Assembly (NCBI GenBank): GCA_021736785.1
Contig: JAIPFF010000041.1
Coordinates: 1 to 50,417 of the forward strand
Length of the DNA stretch: 50,417 nt
From: Thiohalocapsa sp.
Lineage (GTDB): Bacteria > Pseudomonadota > Gammaproteobacteria > Chromatiales > Chromatiaceae
Reading direction: 5' to 3'
Under the pieces are notes generated by a model that saw only the letters and a program-made list of their open reading frames with translations, ran no database searches and was not told where the DNA came from. The translations under genes and the position numbers were made by a program. Below are positions 1-8,952 of this stretch, in pieces; positions within the stretch are counted from its first letter, which is position 1; each line of letters opens with the position of its first letter.

Positions 1-131
1 CCCTACGCAGCGAAGCGAACGCTTGGGCGGATGCCCGCAACGCCGCCCAGACTGGCGTGGACTGGCAGTTCACCAACGAGCAAGCGCGCATTAAGCTCAA
101 GCACTTGTATCCGCAAGTTACGCTGAAATGA
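1..131 (+). mobile_element. IS630-family transposase, C-terminal fragment
   Basis: The reading frame is open from base 3 to a TGA at 129-131 and continues upstream out of the window. The translated end (motifs VDWQFTNEQARIKL and KHLYPQV) resembles, from memory, the conserved C-terminus of IS630/Tc1-mariner DDE transposases. The frame stops five bases before a CTAG tetranucleotide (136-139). IS630 elements are known to insert at the TA of CTAG, so the right end of the element probably lies near base 136. The DDE catalytic core is outside the window, so I cannot tell whether the element is intact. Confidence 0.7.
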
Positions 132-135
132 GGTA

Positions 136-279
136 CTAGAGGCGAGCGGCCTTATCCAGTGCCCGAGCGGCGCGGCGCGCGGCATCGGGATTGTGGAGCT
201 CGATGAAGGCGCGCGGCCGAATCAGATCCCTTCTGGCTGCCGGCGACCAGACGAGCCTCGGCGGTCGGCCTCGGGACAT
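136..279 (-). pseudogene. RelE/ParE-type toxin, N-terminal remnant cut by the IS
   Basis: A 47-codon frame on the minus strand starts at the ATG at 279 and ends at a TAG formed at 136-138. Its sequence (LVWSPAARRDLIRPRAFIE then HNPDAARRA) is the typical first half of a ParE/RelE-family mRNA interferase or gyrase inhibitor, normally about 95-100 residues. The rest, including the catalytic C-terminal strand, is missing. The frame ends exactly where the transposase-bearing DNA begins, so the insertion most likely truncated it. It overlaps the 3' end of the antitoxin gene by 58 bases, as is common for such pairs. The product should be inactive. Confidence 0.7.
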
Positions 280-539
280 GGGCCTTCGCGGTCCGTTCCC
301 CAGCGATCAAGCCAGGCGCTCATGGCCTCGTGAGCAACGGATCGGCCCGTCTCCGAATACTGTTCCCAAGCGGCATCGGCTTCGAGATTGCGCTGCTCGG
401 CCGCTTCCTCGCGCGCCAAATACTGACCGATGGCCTTCTTCATGATCCAGTGCGCAGAGCGTCGCCGAGTCGCTGCGAGCGTCTCGATGCGATCGCGCGT
501 CTCCTTGTCAAGCTCGAGATCGATTGTCGGCTGAGTCAT
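222..539 (-). CDS. CopG/RHH-family antitoxin
   Basis: A 105-residue protein with an N-terminal ribbon-helix-helix domain: the strand TIDLELDKE is followed by two helices ending near residue 45 (ARREEAAE region). Such proteins bind operator DNA as dimers and neutralise a cognate toxin through the C-terminal tail (here WEQYSETG and WLDRWGTD). It lies directly upstream of, and overlaps, the truncated RelE/ParE gene, so the two were a toxin-antitoxin pair. The last 20 residues are charged and low in similarity to the usual ending. With the toxin broken, the antitoxin is an orphan. Confidence 0.75.
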   Translation of the reverse strand: MTQPTIDLELDKETRDRIETLAATRRRSAHWIMKKAIGQYLAREEAAEQRNLEADAAWEQYSETGRSVAHEAMSAWLDRWGTDREGPCPEADRRGSSGRRQPEGI

Positions 540-617
540 CGGCGGCTCGGTGACGTTGGTTGCTCCGATACCGACAATTTAAACCCGATGACCGCTTAGA
601 CCAAGAAACGCAACGCA

Positions 618-944
618 TCAGATACGGTTCATGGCCCGATCGATCCGCCCGATCAGCACCAGCAGCTGCGACGCGTCCCAATCGGTGTCCGCCAGGGCCT
701 CTTCGGCCATCGGCAGGATCGCGCTTTTGAGCGGCAGGCGGCCGTGGGCATCAAGCAGCGCGCGGGTGCGCGGCAGGAAGATCCACTGCAGCCATTGGGT
801 GAAGCGCAGGGTGTCGACGGCGAAGGGCAGCGGGCTGGACAGCGCCTGCTGCGGCGGCGGGGCCGGCTCCCATTGGTCGACCCGCTCGAGCTCCGCCTGC
901 AGCGCGTCGAGCAGCGCGGCGACATCGGTCTCGGCGGGCATCAT
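618..944 (-). CDS. yqcC: YqcC family protein
   Basis: A 108-residue protein that matches the YqcC/DUF446 family in length and in the motif region RFTQWLQWIFLPR near residues 50-62. Function is unknown; in Escherichia coli yqcC neighbours the pseudouridine synthase truC. The frame is open much further upstream, but that extension runs into purL DNA on the same strand and is arginine- and serine-rich without family similarity. I therefore start at the first of the paired ATG codons (942-944). The gene is 64 bases downstream of purL on the same strand and may be co-transcribed with it. Confidence 0.8.
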   Translation of the reverse strand: MMPAETDVAALLDALQAELERVDQWEPAPPPQQALSSPLPFAVDTLRFTQWLQWIFLPRTRALLDAHGRLPLKSAILPMAEEALADTDWDASQLLVLIGRIDRAMNRI

Positions 945-1008
945 CGGGCCGGCTCCGGCGGCCGGCCCGATGCGGTTGGCGAAAGAGGGGTGATGGCGTC
1001 GATTCGGA

Positions 1009-4000
1009 TTACCCCACCCAGACCCGTGCGTTGCGGAACAGCCGCATCCAGGGGCTGTCCTCGCCCCACTCGGCCGGGTGCCAGCTTTGCTGCACGCTGC
1101 GGAACACCCGCTCCGGGTGCGGCATGAGGATGGTGACGCGCCCGTCAGCGCTGGCGAGACCGGTGATGCCGAGCGGCGAGCCGTTCGGGTTGGCCGGATA
1201 GCGCTCGGCGACGCCGCCCGCGTTCTCGACGAAGCGCAGCGCGACATGCGGCGCGGCCGCATCCAGGTGTGCGCCGTCGCGAAACTCGGCGCGCCCCTCG
1301 CCGTGGGCGACGGCGATGGGCATCCGCGAGCCGGCCATGCCGCGCAGCAGCAGTGACGGCGAGTCGAGCACCTCGACCATCACGAAGCGGGCCTCGAACT
1401 GCTCCGAGCGGTTGCGCACGAAGTGCGGCCAATGCTCGGCGCCCGGGATCAGCTCGCGCAGGTTCGCGAGCATCTGACAGCCGTTGCAGACACCCAGCGT
1501 GAAGCTGTCGGCGCGGGCGAAGAAGGCCTGGAACTGCTCCCGCGCCCGCGGGTTGAACAGGATGGTCTTGGCCCAGCCCTCGCCGGCGCCGAGGACGTCG
1601 CCGTAGGAGAAGCCGCCGCAGGCCGCGAGCCCTTTAAAGCTGTCCAGCGCGATGCGCCCGGCGACGATGTCCGACATGTGCACGTCCACGCACTCGAAGC
1701 CGGCGCGGTCGAATGCCGCGGCCATCTCGATCTGGCCGTTGACGCCCTGCTCGCGCAGCACCGCGAGCCGCGGCCTTGCGCCGGTTGCGATCATGGGCGC
1801 CGCGACGTCGTCCGCCGGGTCGAAGGACAGGGTCGCCGACAGGCCCGGATCATCCGCGTCGATCCGCGCGTATTCCTCGTCGGCGCAGTCCGGGTTGTCG
1901 CGCAGCCGCTGCATCTGCCAGGTGGTCTCGGACCAGAGGCGCTGCAGCTCGGCGCGCTCGGCATCCACCAGCGCGGCGCCGTCGTGGGCGATGCGCACGC
2001 GCCCGTCGGCCGCAGGGGTGCCGATGCGGTGGCTGACGCCGGCAAGGCCGTGGGCGTCGAGGACCTCCAGGGCCGCGTCGAGGTCGCCGTGGGCGATCTG
2101 CACCACGGCGCCCAGTTCCTCGGCGAACAGCGCGGCGACCGGGTCGCCACCCGGCAGCCCGCCCAGGTCGACATCCAAGCCGCAGCGCCCGGCAAAGGCC
2201 ATCTCGCACAGCGTTGCCAACAGCCCGCCGTCGGAGCGGTCGTGATAGGCCGCGATCAGGCCGCGGGCGTTCAGCGCCTGCACGGCGGCAAAGAAGGCGG
2301 CCAGCAATGCCGGGTCGTCGAGGTCCGGCGGCTCGGCGGCGAGCCGCGCATGCACCTGCGCCAGACAGGAGCCGCCGAGGCGGTCGCGGCCCCGGCCGAG
2401 GTCGATCAGGACCAGCTCGGAGCGGCCGACGTCGGTACGCAGTTGCGGGGTCAGCGTGCGGCCCGCGTCGACGACCGGCGCAAAGGCCGAGACGATCAGC
2501 GACAGCGGCGCGGTCATTTCCCGGCGCACGCCGGCATCGGCACCCGCATCGGCATCCGGTCCGGGCTGCTGCCAGACCGTCTTCATGCTCATGGAGTCCT
2601 TGCCCACCGGGATCGCGATACCGAGCGCCGGGCACAGCTCCATGCCCACCGCGCGCACGGCGTCGAACAGCCGCGCGTCCTCGCCGGGATGGCCGGCGGC
2701 GGCCATCCAGTTGGCGGAGAGCTTGATATCGCCGAGGCCCGCGATGGGCGCCGCGGCGATGTTGGTGATCGCCTCGCCCACCGCCATCCGGCCCGACGCG
2801 GGCGCATCCAGCAGCGCCAGCGGCGTGCGCTCGCCGATGGCCATCGCCTCGCCGGTGCTGTGGTCGTAGTCGGTCAGCGTCACGGCGCAGTCGGCGACCG
2901 GCACCTGCCAGGGACCGACCATCTGGTCGCGGGCCACCAGGCCGCTCACGGTCCGGTCGCCGATGCTGATCAGAAAGGTCTTGTCGGCCACCGCCGGCAG
3001 CCGCAGTACGCGGCGCACGGCCTCGTGCACGTCGATCGCGGCCGTATCCAGCAGATCCGACGGCGGTGCGACCCGCGCCACGTCGCGCAGCATCTTCGGC
3101 GGCTTGCCGAACAGCAGGCTCATGGGCATATCGATGGGGACGGAGCCAAAATGGGCATCGCCCAGGTGCAGCGTCTCGTCGTCCAGCGCCTCGCCGACGA
3201 CGGCGTAGGGACAGCGCTCGCGGACGCAGATGGCCTCGAACTCCGCGAGCCGCTCCGCGGCCACGGCCAGCACGTAGCGCTCCTGGGCCTCGTTGCACCA
3301 GATCTCCATCGGCGCCATGCCGGGGTCCGCGTTCGGCACCCGGCGCAGCTCGAAGCGCCCGCCGCGCCCGGCGTCGTGCACCAGCTCCGGCAGCGCGTTG
3401 GACAGGCCGCCGGCACCGACGTCGTGAATGAACAGGATCGGGCTCGCGTCGCCGCGGGCGAAGCAGCGGTCGATGACCTCCTGGCAGCGGCGCTGCATCT
3501 CCGGGTTGGCGCGCTGCACCGACGCGAAGTCCAGGTCTTCGGCCGATGCGCCGCTGGCCATGCTCGACGCCGCGCCGCCGCCGAGGCCGATCAGCATCGC
3601 CGGGCCGCCGAGCACGATCAGCGGCGTGCCGGCCGGGAACGGCGCCTTCTCCACATGCTCGGCGCGGATGTTGCCGACGCCGCCGGCGAGCATGATGGGC
3701 TTGTGATAGCCGCGCAGCTCCGTGCCGCCGGCGCCGGTCGGCACCTGCTGCTCGTAGGTGCGGAACCAGCCGGCCAGGTTCGGGCGGCCGAACTCGTTGT
3801 TGAACGCGGCGGCACCGATCGGGCCTTCCAGCATGATGTCGAGCGCCGAGACGATGCGCCCCGGGCGGCCCCAATCCTGCTCCCAGGGCTGCTCGAAGCC
3901 GGGGATGCGCAGGTTCGACACCGAGAAGCCGCAGAGCCCGGCCTTGGGCTTGGCGCCGCGGCCGGTGGCGCCCTCGTCGCGGATCTCGCCGCCGGAGCCG

Positions 4001-4926
4001 GTGGCGGCGCCCGGGTCCGGCGCGATGGCGGTCGGGTGGTTGTGGGTCTCCACCTTCATCAGGATCTGCACCGGCTCGTCGTGGCGGCGGTAGACGCCGT
4101 CCGCGGGCGATGCCATCACGCGCATGCCTGGCCAGCCCTCGATGACGGCGGCATTGTCCTTATAGGCGGACAGCACGCCGGCGGGCGAGCACTCGGTGGT
4201 GTTGCGGATCATCTTGAACAGGGAGCGCGTCTGCGGCTCGCCGTCGATGATCCAGTCCGCATTGAAGATCTTGTGCCGGCAGTGCTCGGAGTTGGCCTGG
4301 GCGAACATCATCAGCTCGACGTCGGTGGGGTTGCGCCCCAGCGCGCCGAAGCTCTCGACCAGATAGTCGATCTCGTCGTCCGAGAGGGCCAGCCCCAGCT
4401 CGCCGTTGGCTTGCTCCAGCGCGGCCCGCCCGCCGGCCAGGACGTCGACGCTAATACCGGGGCGCGGCTCGGCCTGCGCGAACAGCCGGTCGGCGTCGGC
4501 GAGGTCGAACAGCGCGATCTCGGTCATGCGGTCGTGCAGCACCGCCGCGGCGGCAGCCAGGGCGGCGTCCTCCAGACCGGGACCATCCAGATAATAGGCC
4601 GTGCCCCGCTCCAGCCGCCGCACGGCCTCCAGCCCGCAATTGCGCGCGATGTCCGTCGCCTTCGACGACCAGGGCGAGATCGTGCCCGGGCGCGGCACCA
4701 CCAGCACCAGCCGCCCGGCCGGCTCGTGCCCGGACAGGCTCGGGCCATAGCGCAGCAGACGGTCCAGCAATTGCCGAGCGACCTCGTCGAGGGGCGCGGA
4801 CAAGTCGGCGAAGTGCATCAACTCCGCATACAGACTGCACGCGGGCAGGCCGGCATCGCGCAGCCGCTCACCGAGCTTGGACAAACGAAAATCGGATAAA
4901 GCGGGCGCACCGCGAAGACAGAGCAT
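1009..4926 (-). CDS. purL: Phosphoribosylformylglycinamidine synthase PurL (large, fused type)
   Basis: This 1305-residue protein is the one-polypeptide PurL of Gammaproteobacteria and eukaryotes (E. coli 1295 residues). It converts FGAR, glutamine and ATP to FGAM in purine synthesis. The N-terminus [12 protein letters not shown] and the motif MHFADL match the N-terminal domain. The metal and phosphate-binding region [19 protein letters not shown] follows near residues 300-320. The C-terminal class-I glutaminase domain has the nucleophile in GVCNGCQML near residue 1147 and the histidine in MPHPERVF near 1277. The ATG at 4926 aligns with the family start; a longer upstream frame adds 40 residues with no similarity. 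Confidence 0.97.
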   Translation of the reverse strand: MLCLRGAPALSDFRLSKLGERLRDAGLPACSLYAELMHFADLSAPLDEVARQLLDRLLRYGPSLSGHEPAGRLVLVVPRPGTISPWSSKATDIARNCGLEAVRRLERGTAYYLDGPGLEDAALAAAAAVLHDRMTEIALFDLADADRLFAQAEPRPGISVDVLAGGRAALEQANGELGLALSDDEIDYLVESFGALGRNPTDVELMMFAQANSEHCRHKIFNADWIIDGEPQTRSLFKMIRNTTECSPAGVLSAYKDNAAVIEGWPGMRVMASPADGVYRRHDEPVQILMKVETHNHPTAIAPDPGAATGSGGEIRDEGATGRGAKPKAGLCGFSVSNLRIPGFEQPWEQDWGRPGRIVSALDIMLEGPIGAAAFNNEFGRPNLAGWFRTYEQQVPTGAGGTELRGYHKPIMLAGGVGNIRAEHVEKAPFPAGTPLIVLGGPAMLIGLGGGAASSMASGASAEDLDFASVQRANPEMQRRCQEVIDRCFARGDASPILFIHDVGAGGLSNALPELVHDAGRGGRFELRRVPNADPGMAPMEIWCNEAQERYVLAVAAERLAEFEAICVRERCPYAVVGEALDDETLHLGDAHFGSVPIDMPMSLLFGKPPKMLRDVARVAPPSDLLDTAAIDVHEAVRRVLRLPAVADKTFLISIGDRTVSGLVARDQMVGPWQVPVADCAVTLTDYDHSTGEAMAIGERTPLALLDAPASGRMAVGEAITNIAAAPIAGLGDIKLSANWMAAAGHPGEDARLFDAVRAVGMELCPALGIAIPVGKDSMSMKTVWQQPGPDADAGADAGVRREMTAPLSLIVSAFAPVVDAGRTLTPQLRTDVGRSELVLIDLGRGRDRLGGSCLAQVHARLAAEPPDLDDPALLAAFFAAVQALNARGLIAAYHDRSDGGLLATLCEMAFAGRCGLDVDLGGLPGGDPVAALFAEELGAVVQIAHGDLDAALEVLDAHGLAGVSHRIGTPAADGRVRIAHDGAALVDAERAELQRLWSETTWQMQRLRDNPDCADEEYARIDADDPGLSATLSFDPADDVAAPMIATGARPRLAVLREQGVNGQIEMAAAFDRAGFECVDVHMSDIVAGRIALDSFKGLAACGGFSYGDVLGAGEGWAKTILFNPRAREQFQAFFARADSFTLGVCNGCQMLANLRELIPGAEHWPHFVRNRSEQFEARFVMVEVLDSPSLLLRGMAGSRMPIAVAHGEGRAEFRDGAHLDAAAPHVALRFVENAGGVAERYPANPNGSPLGITGLASADGRVTILMPHPERVFRSVQQSWHPAEWGEDSPWMRLFRNARVWVG

Positions 4927-5279
4927 GGGGTCGGTTCCGTGAGAAGTCTGGGGAGGGTTTGAACCGAAACAGATCGGGCAGCCCATGATACGCCATGTCG
5001 GGTGGCCGGGTGGGCGAGACGAGGCACGGTGGTCGGGTCCGCGCAATTACCGACCTCGCAGACCTGCTCGCAAGATCCGCACTGCGCCGAGAACGGCGCC
5101 GAGAACAGGGGCGAGCCTGCGGCGAGACTCGGCACGCGATCCACCGAGGCCGCTAAGCTACGGCGAGTGGCACACGGCCTCGACGGCCCGGAAGCAACCC
5201 TCGTTGTCTTCCGAGCGCTGCGCAAGGATGCCTTCGGCGGCGAAGAACACCGGATGATCGAATCAAGCAGAGACAGCCT
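4927..5279. other. Intergenic region between divergent purL and trmO
   Basis: About 350 bases between divergent genes. It must hold both promoters, but I find no convincing -35/-10 pair, no sigma54 site and no recognisable riboswitch. A 93-codon frame (5002-5283) overlaps the trmO start as ATGA but has no similarity I recognise and biased composition, so it is not called. Confidence 0.4.
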
Positions 5280-6017
5280 ATGACGACCTTCCGGCTCAAC
5301 CCTATCGGCATCGTCCGCTCACCGTTCACGGACAAATTCGGCATCCCCAGGCAACCGCGGCTGGTGGAGGCCGCCGAGGCCGGACTGGAGATGCTGCCGC
5401 CCTACGATCGCGAGGAGGCCTTCGCCGGTCTCGACGGGTTCTCCCATGTCTGGCTGGTATTTGTCTTCCACGACGACTGCCTGGACGCCGGCTGGCGGCC
5501 GACGGTGCGCCCGCCGCGATTGGGCGGACGCGAAAAGGTCGGCGTATTCGCCAGCCGCGCGCCCTACCGGCCGAATCCCATCGGCCTCTCGGCGGTGCGC
5601 CACCACGGACTCGAGCGAACCCGCACCGGCCTCGTGCTGCGCCTGGGCGGCGTCGACCTGCTCGACGGCACGCCGGTGCTCGACATCAAGCCATATGTGC
5701 CATACGCCGACAGCATCCCCGACGCCGACGGCGGCTTTGCGACGACCCCACCGCCGCGTCGCTGGCAGATCCAGTTCACCGACGAGGCACTCGCCGGTAT
5801 CGAAACCCACGACCCGGACGGTCACTTGAAGCTCAGGCCGCTGATCGAGCAGGTCATCGCCCAAGACCCGCGGCCCGGCTACATGGACCGCTACCCGCAG
5901 CGACGGCGCTTCGCGATGCGCCTCTACGACCTCGACATCGCCTGGGAGATCACCGGCGACGGTGTCCTCGTCGCTGCCGTGCAGTCTTGCACCAAAGAGC
6001 ACGAAGACCGTCAATGA
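5280..6017 (+). CDS. trmO: tRNA (t6A37) N6-methyltransferase TrmO
   Basis: A 245-residue protein of the TrmO/TsaA (YaeB) family, which uses S-adenosylmethionine to N6-methylate t6A at position 37 of certain tRNAs. The N-terminal beta-barrel domain begins with the motif IGIVRSPFTDKFGIPRQP. It continues with FSHVWLVFVFH and with FASRAPYRPNPIGLS, the conserved cofactor region. The C-terminal domain after residue 160 is the usual extension of the gammaproteobacterial form. The last ten residues (SCTKEHEDRQ) look like translated intergenic-repeat DNA rather than native protein. The gene is divergent from purL and ends convergent with the H4MPT-related gene at 6211. Confidence 0.93.
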   Translation: MTTFRLNPIGIVRSPFTDKFGIPRQPRLVEAAEAGLEMLPPYDREEAFAGLDGFSHVWLVFVFHDDCLDAGWRPTVRPPRLGGREKVGVFASRAPYRPNPIGLSAVRHHGLERTRTGLVLRLGGVDLLDGTPVLDIKPYVPYADSIPDADGGFATTPPPRRWQIQFTDEALAGIETHDPDGHLKLRPLIEQVIAQDPRPGYMDRYPQRRRFAMRLYDLDIAWEITGDGVLVAAVQSCTKEHEDRQ

Positions 6018-6180
6018 AAGCCTATTAAACGCAAATAAAGACAACTTCGCCGCATTTCGCCGCAGCTGGGAACGCCGATACCAATCGTCAACCTTCGGGA
6101 ACGGGTTTCTCCGATACATCGCGACAAAAAACTTTTGCGTTCATTTGCGGACCATTTCCACCGCAAGCAACGCCGCCCGC
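5985..6180. repeat. AT-rich degenerate intergenic repeat (ACGAAG / ACGCAAATAAA type)
   Basis: This stretch is clearly lower in GC than its surroundings. It carries the words CAAAGAGCACGAAGACC, AACGCAAATAAAGAC and, inverted, CTTTTGCGTTCATTTGCGG. Similar words form dispersed intergenic repeats in several Chromatiales-like genomes, from memory. The repeat begins inside the trmO 3' end and fills the gap between trmO and the convergent gene at 6211. It could act in transcription termination for both; a T-rich run (GTTTTTTG on the minus strand near 6125) is present but without a clean stem. Confidence 0.4.
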
Positions 6181-6210
6181 CGAATCCGTGCCGGCGCCGT
6201 AAGGTCCGCG

Positions 6211-7617
6211 TCAGTCCCGGCCCAGCCGACGCTTGCGCGCCTTCTTGGTAGTGCCCTCCGGCGCGAAGCGGGTGAGATCTTCCCGGGCGGGCGCAACCGC
6301 GCAGCCCCAATCGAGCATGTTGTCCTGGGCATAGCGCTTGCCGAGCTGGAATGCGATCTGCGCGCGGGCGAGCTCGACGCCGAGGTAGAAGGCATGGGCG
6401 CCGTCCTCCTCGACGTCGAGATGGGGGTAAAGATCGAAGGGGTCCGACGCACTGTGAAAGCCATCTCGATTGTAGATGTGGATGGCGTCGCGGCTGACCT
6501 GGATGCGGAAGTTTCGGTCTTTCACCTCGAGCGCGGCGGCGCGGATCTCGTCCGGGCCATAGGGAAAGGGCTTGCGCTCGTGCAGCGCCGAGAGCCCGCC
6601 GCTGATCTGCTTCGGCAGGCTACCTTCCTCCCGGGCGCGGAACATCACCCGCCGCGCCAGATCGAGCTCCCGAACCACGGACCGGCAGTGCTGGCTGACC
6701 TCGGTGGCCAGCAGATTGTCGATGCGAAGCTCCGACATGATGCCGGTGAGCATGGCGTTGATGCCGGTGGTATCGGCCTCCGTCAGCTCGGTCAGATTGC
6801 CCACGCCCATCATCAGCGCCGCGTCGGGACGACGGTGGCGCAGCGTGTGATAGCGAACAATGGCGTCGGTAAAGCCGAAATGGATCGGGTCCAGGATCGG
6901 GTCCAGGATACAGGCACGCCCGCGCGCGCTCAGCGCATCGCCGGCGCGGATCAGCGAGTCCAGATCGCCGAGCTGGGCCGGCAGCAGCACCGGCGTGGAC
7001 GGGACCTCGTCGGCGATCCACAGCGTCTCTTCGGTGAGGCTCAGCAGATAGTCGGCGCCGGCGCGACCGCCCGCGAGCAATTCGTCCGGCGTCAGCGAGT
7101 CGACGCTGACGGTATAGCCCTCGGCCTTGAGCCGCGCCACCAGGTCCGGCAGATGGGGAAACGGCACTTCCGGCATGCAGCCGATGTCGATCACGTCCGC
7201 GCCGTCGCGGGCGAATTGGGCGGCGCGCTCCAAAATCGCCTCGGTCTCCAGCAGCGGCGCCTCGATGATCTCGGCGAAGATGCGCATGTCGTGGCGCGAC
7301 AGGTCCGGCGCCTGGCCACCCTGGCCGAGAAATTCGGGCAGGTCCCGCAGCTCGTCCGGTCCGCGCTCGAAGGGCACACCGAAGTGGGCGGCCAGGCGCT
7401 CCACGTCGCCGCGGCAGCGTCCGGGCAGCAGGACACGCTCGGCCTCGCCGGTCTCGGTCAGGCGCCTGAGAATCGTATCTGCGGTCAGCAGCGCGGCGAT
7501 CTTCACGCCGAGCGCCCGCACCGTCCAGTCATATTCGGCGGCGTCGATGCCTTCCATGACGCGCCGAAGACTCGGCTCCGCCAGGGTGCCGGTCAGCAAC
7601 AGGAGTTTTTCAGCCAC
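6211..7617 (-). CDS. DHPS-like protein of the H4MPT pathway (DUF6513 type)
   Basis: A 468-residue protein related to dihydropteroate synthase, of the kind found with H4MPT genes in methylotrophs and methanogens. An N-terminal domain of about 145 residues (start LLLLTGTLAEPSLRRV) precedes a TIM-barrel region with DHPS-like motifs: DVIDIGCMPE near residue 155, VSVDSLTP, and ILDPILDPIHFGF near 250. DHPS-like enzymes join a pterin diphosphate to an arylamine; here the arylamine would be the ribofuranosylaminobenzene intermediate made by MptG. The start is a GTG (7615-7617). The gene is third in an operon with the PTPS and DmrB-like genes, all fed by a sigma54 promoter at 8790. A separate classical DHPS lies at 41279. 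Exact substrate is inferred. Confidence 0.8.
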   Translation of the reverse strand: MAEKLLLLTGTLAEPSLRRVMEGIDAAEYDWTVRALGVKIAALLTADTILRRLTETGEAERVLLPGRCRGDVERLAAHFGVPFERGPDELRDLPEFLGQGGQAPDLSRHDMRIFAEIIEAPLLETEAILERAAQFARDGADVIDIGCMPEVPFPHLPDLVARLKAEGYTVSVDSLTPDELLAGGRAGADYLLSLTEETLWIADEVPSTPVLLPAQLGDLDSLIRAGDALSARGRACILDPILDPIHFGFTDAIVRYHTLRHRRPDAALMMGVGNLTELTEADTTGINAMLTGIMSELRIDNLLATEVSQHCRSVVRELDLARRVMFRAREEGSLPKQISGGLSALHERKPFPYGPDEIRAAALEVKDRNFRIQVSRDAIHIYNRDGFHSASDPFDLYPHLDVEEDGAHAFYLGVELARAQIAFQLGKRYAQDNMLDWGCAVAPAREDLTRFAPEGTTKKARKRRLGRD

Positions 7618-7682
7618 GCGGATCGGGACCTATTCATTGTTCCCCGGCCGCGGCGGCAACGCGACCGCCACGGACCGTTCGG

Positions 7683-8261
7683 TTAGGAGCCGGCCTGCGA
7701 AGGCGCGGCATCGCATCGGGCGGGCGGGAGCAGGCGCGGCGAGAGCGCCCGGGCAAGGGCGTCCGGGCCGAGCACGACCTCGGTATAGGCGAGCCCGGCC
7801 AGGGCCTCGGTATTGCGCAGGTCGATCGGCCGCGGATAGACAGGCACCGGCCCGCCCGGCGCCTCGGTGACCAGCTCCGGCGACGCGTCGCAGGCAAACA
7901 CCAGGCTAGGGATCCGGCACTTTCCGGCCTGGGCATAGATGTTGGTGACCAGCGTATCCGAGATCCCGCAGACCATTTTGGCGACGCTGTTCGACGTCGC
8001 CGGCGCCACGACCACCAAGTCGTAGCGGCCCTCGTAGAACAGCCCGACCGGCGGGGCACTGGCGGCGCTGTCGCGAAATACCCGAAAGCGGGCCTGCAGA
8101 TCCCGCACCGGGTAGCCGTAGACCTGCAGAACCTCGGCCGCCGCGCGGCTCAGGAACAGGTCCACCGCGGGCAGGCGCTCCACCAGCGCCAGACACTCGG
8201 GCAGGAAATGACCGGATCCGGTGAAGCCCCAGGCGACGCGCGGCGTCTTATCCTCGGCCAT
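7683..8261 (-). CDS. dmrB: Flavoprotein, dihydromethanopterin reductase (DmrB/AfpA family)
   Basis: A 192-residue flavoprotein of the archaeoflavoprotein AfpA / DmrB family. These proteins belong to the flavoprotein (UbiX/Dfp-like) fold, and DmrB reduces dihydromethanopterin to H4MPT, the last reductive step of cofactor synthesis. Visible motifs are the N-terminal VAWGFTGSGHFLPECL (phosphate loop of the flavin site) and the central LVVVAPATSNSVAKMVCGISD, typical of the FMN-binding loop. The ATG at 8261 overlaps the end of the PTPS gene by 14 bases, indicating translational coupling. The C-terminal 20 residues are low-complexity. Confidence 0.82.
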   Translation of the reverse strand: MAEDKTPRVAWGFTGSGHFLPECLALVERLPAVDLFLSRAAAEVLQVYGYPVRDLQARFRVFRDSAASAPPVGLFYEGRYDLVVVAPATSNSVAKMVCGISDTLVTNIYAQAGKCRIPSLVFACDASPELVTEAPGGPVPVYPRPIDLRNTEALAGLAYTEVVLGPDALARALSPRLLPPARCDAAPSQAGS

Positions 8262-8745
8262 CGAAACGGCGGCGATGAATACCCCATTGGCGGTCCGCCT
8301 CCTCCACCGCGACCTGCAGGCTGCTCAGGCCAGCCAGGGCATCGTGCCGGCCGAGCGCCTCCACCAGACGATCGCCGATGTGCATAGCCAGCATTTCGGC
8401 GGTGGTGTTCGGCATCGGCAGGATGATCGCGCTCTCCTTCGGCAGCAGAAAGCGCTTGCCGTAGCTTTCGACGGCCACCATGCCGTCCTGCTCGCGGATG
8501 CTCACCTCGTCGCTCTGGCCCGGCAGCAGCACGCCGTCGTGCAGCGTGCGGCAGATCTCTGCGGCCAGCCGGTTCAGCAGCACGAAGTCGATGACGAAGG
8601 CATCGCGGGCGGCATCGCCGCGGGCCTCGAGCTCGACGTGGAAGTTATGACCGTGCAGGTTCTCGCAGGTCCCGTCGAAGGTAATGAAGTGCGCGGCGTT
8701 GAAGTGCAGTTCGCCCGGATGGACGCGCACGGCGAGCTCGCTCAT
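8248..8745 (-). CDS. 6-pyruvoyltetrahydropterin synthase / QueD-family protein
   Basis: A 165-residue protein of the PTPS/6-carboxytetrahydropterin synthase family. The zinc ligands are visible as the histidine in FNAAHFITFDGTCENLHGHNFHVE: one His near residue 19 and the HGH pair near 32-34. The T-fold core continues to VAVEEADRQWGIH, which contains the family glutamate. Because the gene heads an operon with DmrB and the DHPS-like gene, it probably acts on the pterin side chain in H4MPT synthesis rather than in queuosine synthesis; this is inference. An AGGGG ribosome site precedes the ATG, and a sigma54 promoter lies 45 bases upstream. Confidence 0.85.
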   Translation of the reverse strand: MSELAVRVHPGELHFNAAHFITFDGTCENLHGHNFHVELEARGDAARDAFVIDFVLLNRLAAEICRTLHDGVLLPGQSDEVSIREQDGMVAVESYGKRFLLPKESAIILPMPNTTAEMLAMHIGDRLVEALGRHDALAGLSSLQVAVEEADRQWGIHRRRFDGRG

Positions 8746-8789
8746 TGTCTGCCCCTTTTGGTCTGTCCGAGACGGAGTCCAAGGCGCGC

Positions 8790-8805
8790 AGCAAGGAGCG
8801 GGCCA
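8790..8805 (-). promoter_or_regulatory. Sigma54 (-24/-12) promoter upstream of the PTPS-dmrB operon
   Basis: The minus strand reads TGGCCCGCTCCTTGCT. The GG and GC pairs are separated by exactly ten bases, and the only departure from TGGCACG-N4-TTGCW is one C for A. Predicted transcription start is near 8779, about 33 bases before the ATG at 8745. Confidence 0.75.
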
Positions 8806-8952
8806 TAGGGCCGCGGCAATGCGCCGTCGGAGCGTCGGCGCGCTCGCCCCGCGACCCGAAGGCCGCCACTGCTGGAGAGCGTGGGTCGCACGTGGCCGCG
8901 CCGGACGTCATTCGATGGGCGCGGCTGCGCCGTGCGCGCCGGCCGGCTCCTA

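Noticed and set aside
618-1262. Longer 214-codon form of yqcC
   Set aside because: The extra N-terminal part overlaps purL on the same strand and has no YqcC similarity.
1423-4899. 1158-codon plus-strand open frame
   Set aside because: It is the antisense shadow of purL; the product is low-complexity (Gly/Arg/His/Ala/Val-rich) and matches nothing, as expected in GC-rich DNA.
5002-5283. 93-codon frame overlapping the trmO start by ATGA
   Set aside because: The overlap is tempting, but the composition is non-coding-like and there is no known similarity or good ribosome site.
6883-6906. Tandem 12-base duplication in the DHPS-like gene
   Set aside because: It encodes ILDPILDPIHFGF, which I recall as a normal conserved segment in this family, so it is not a recent expansion.
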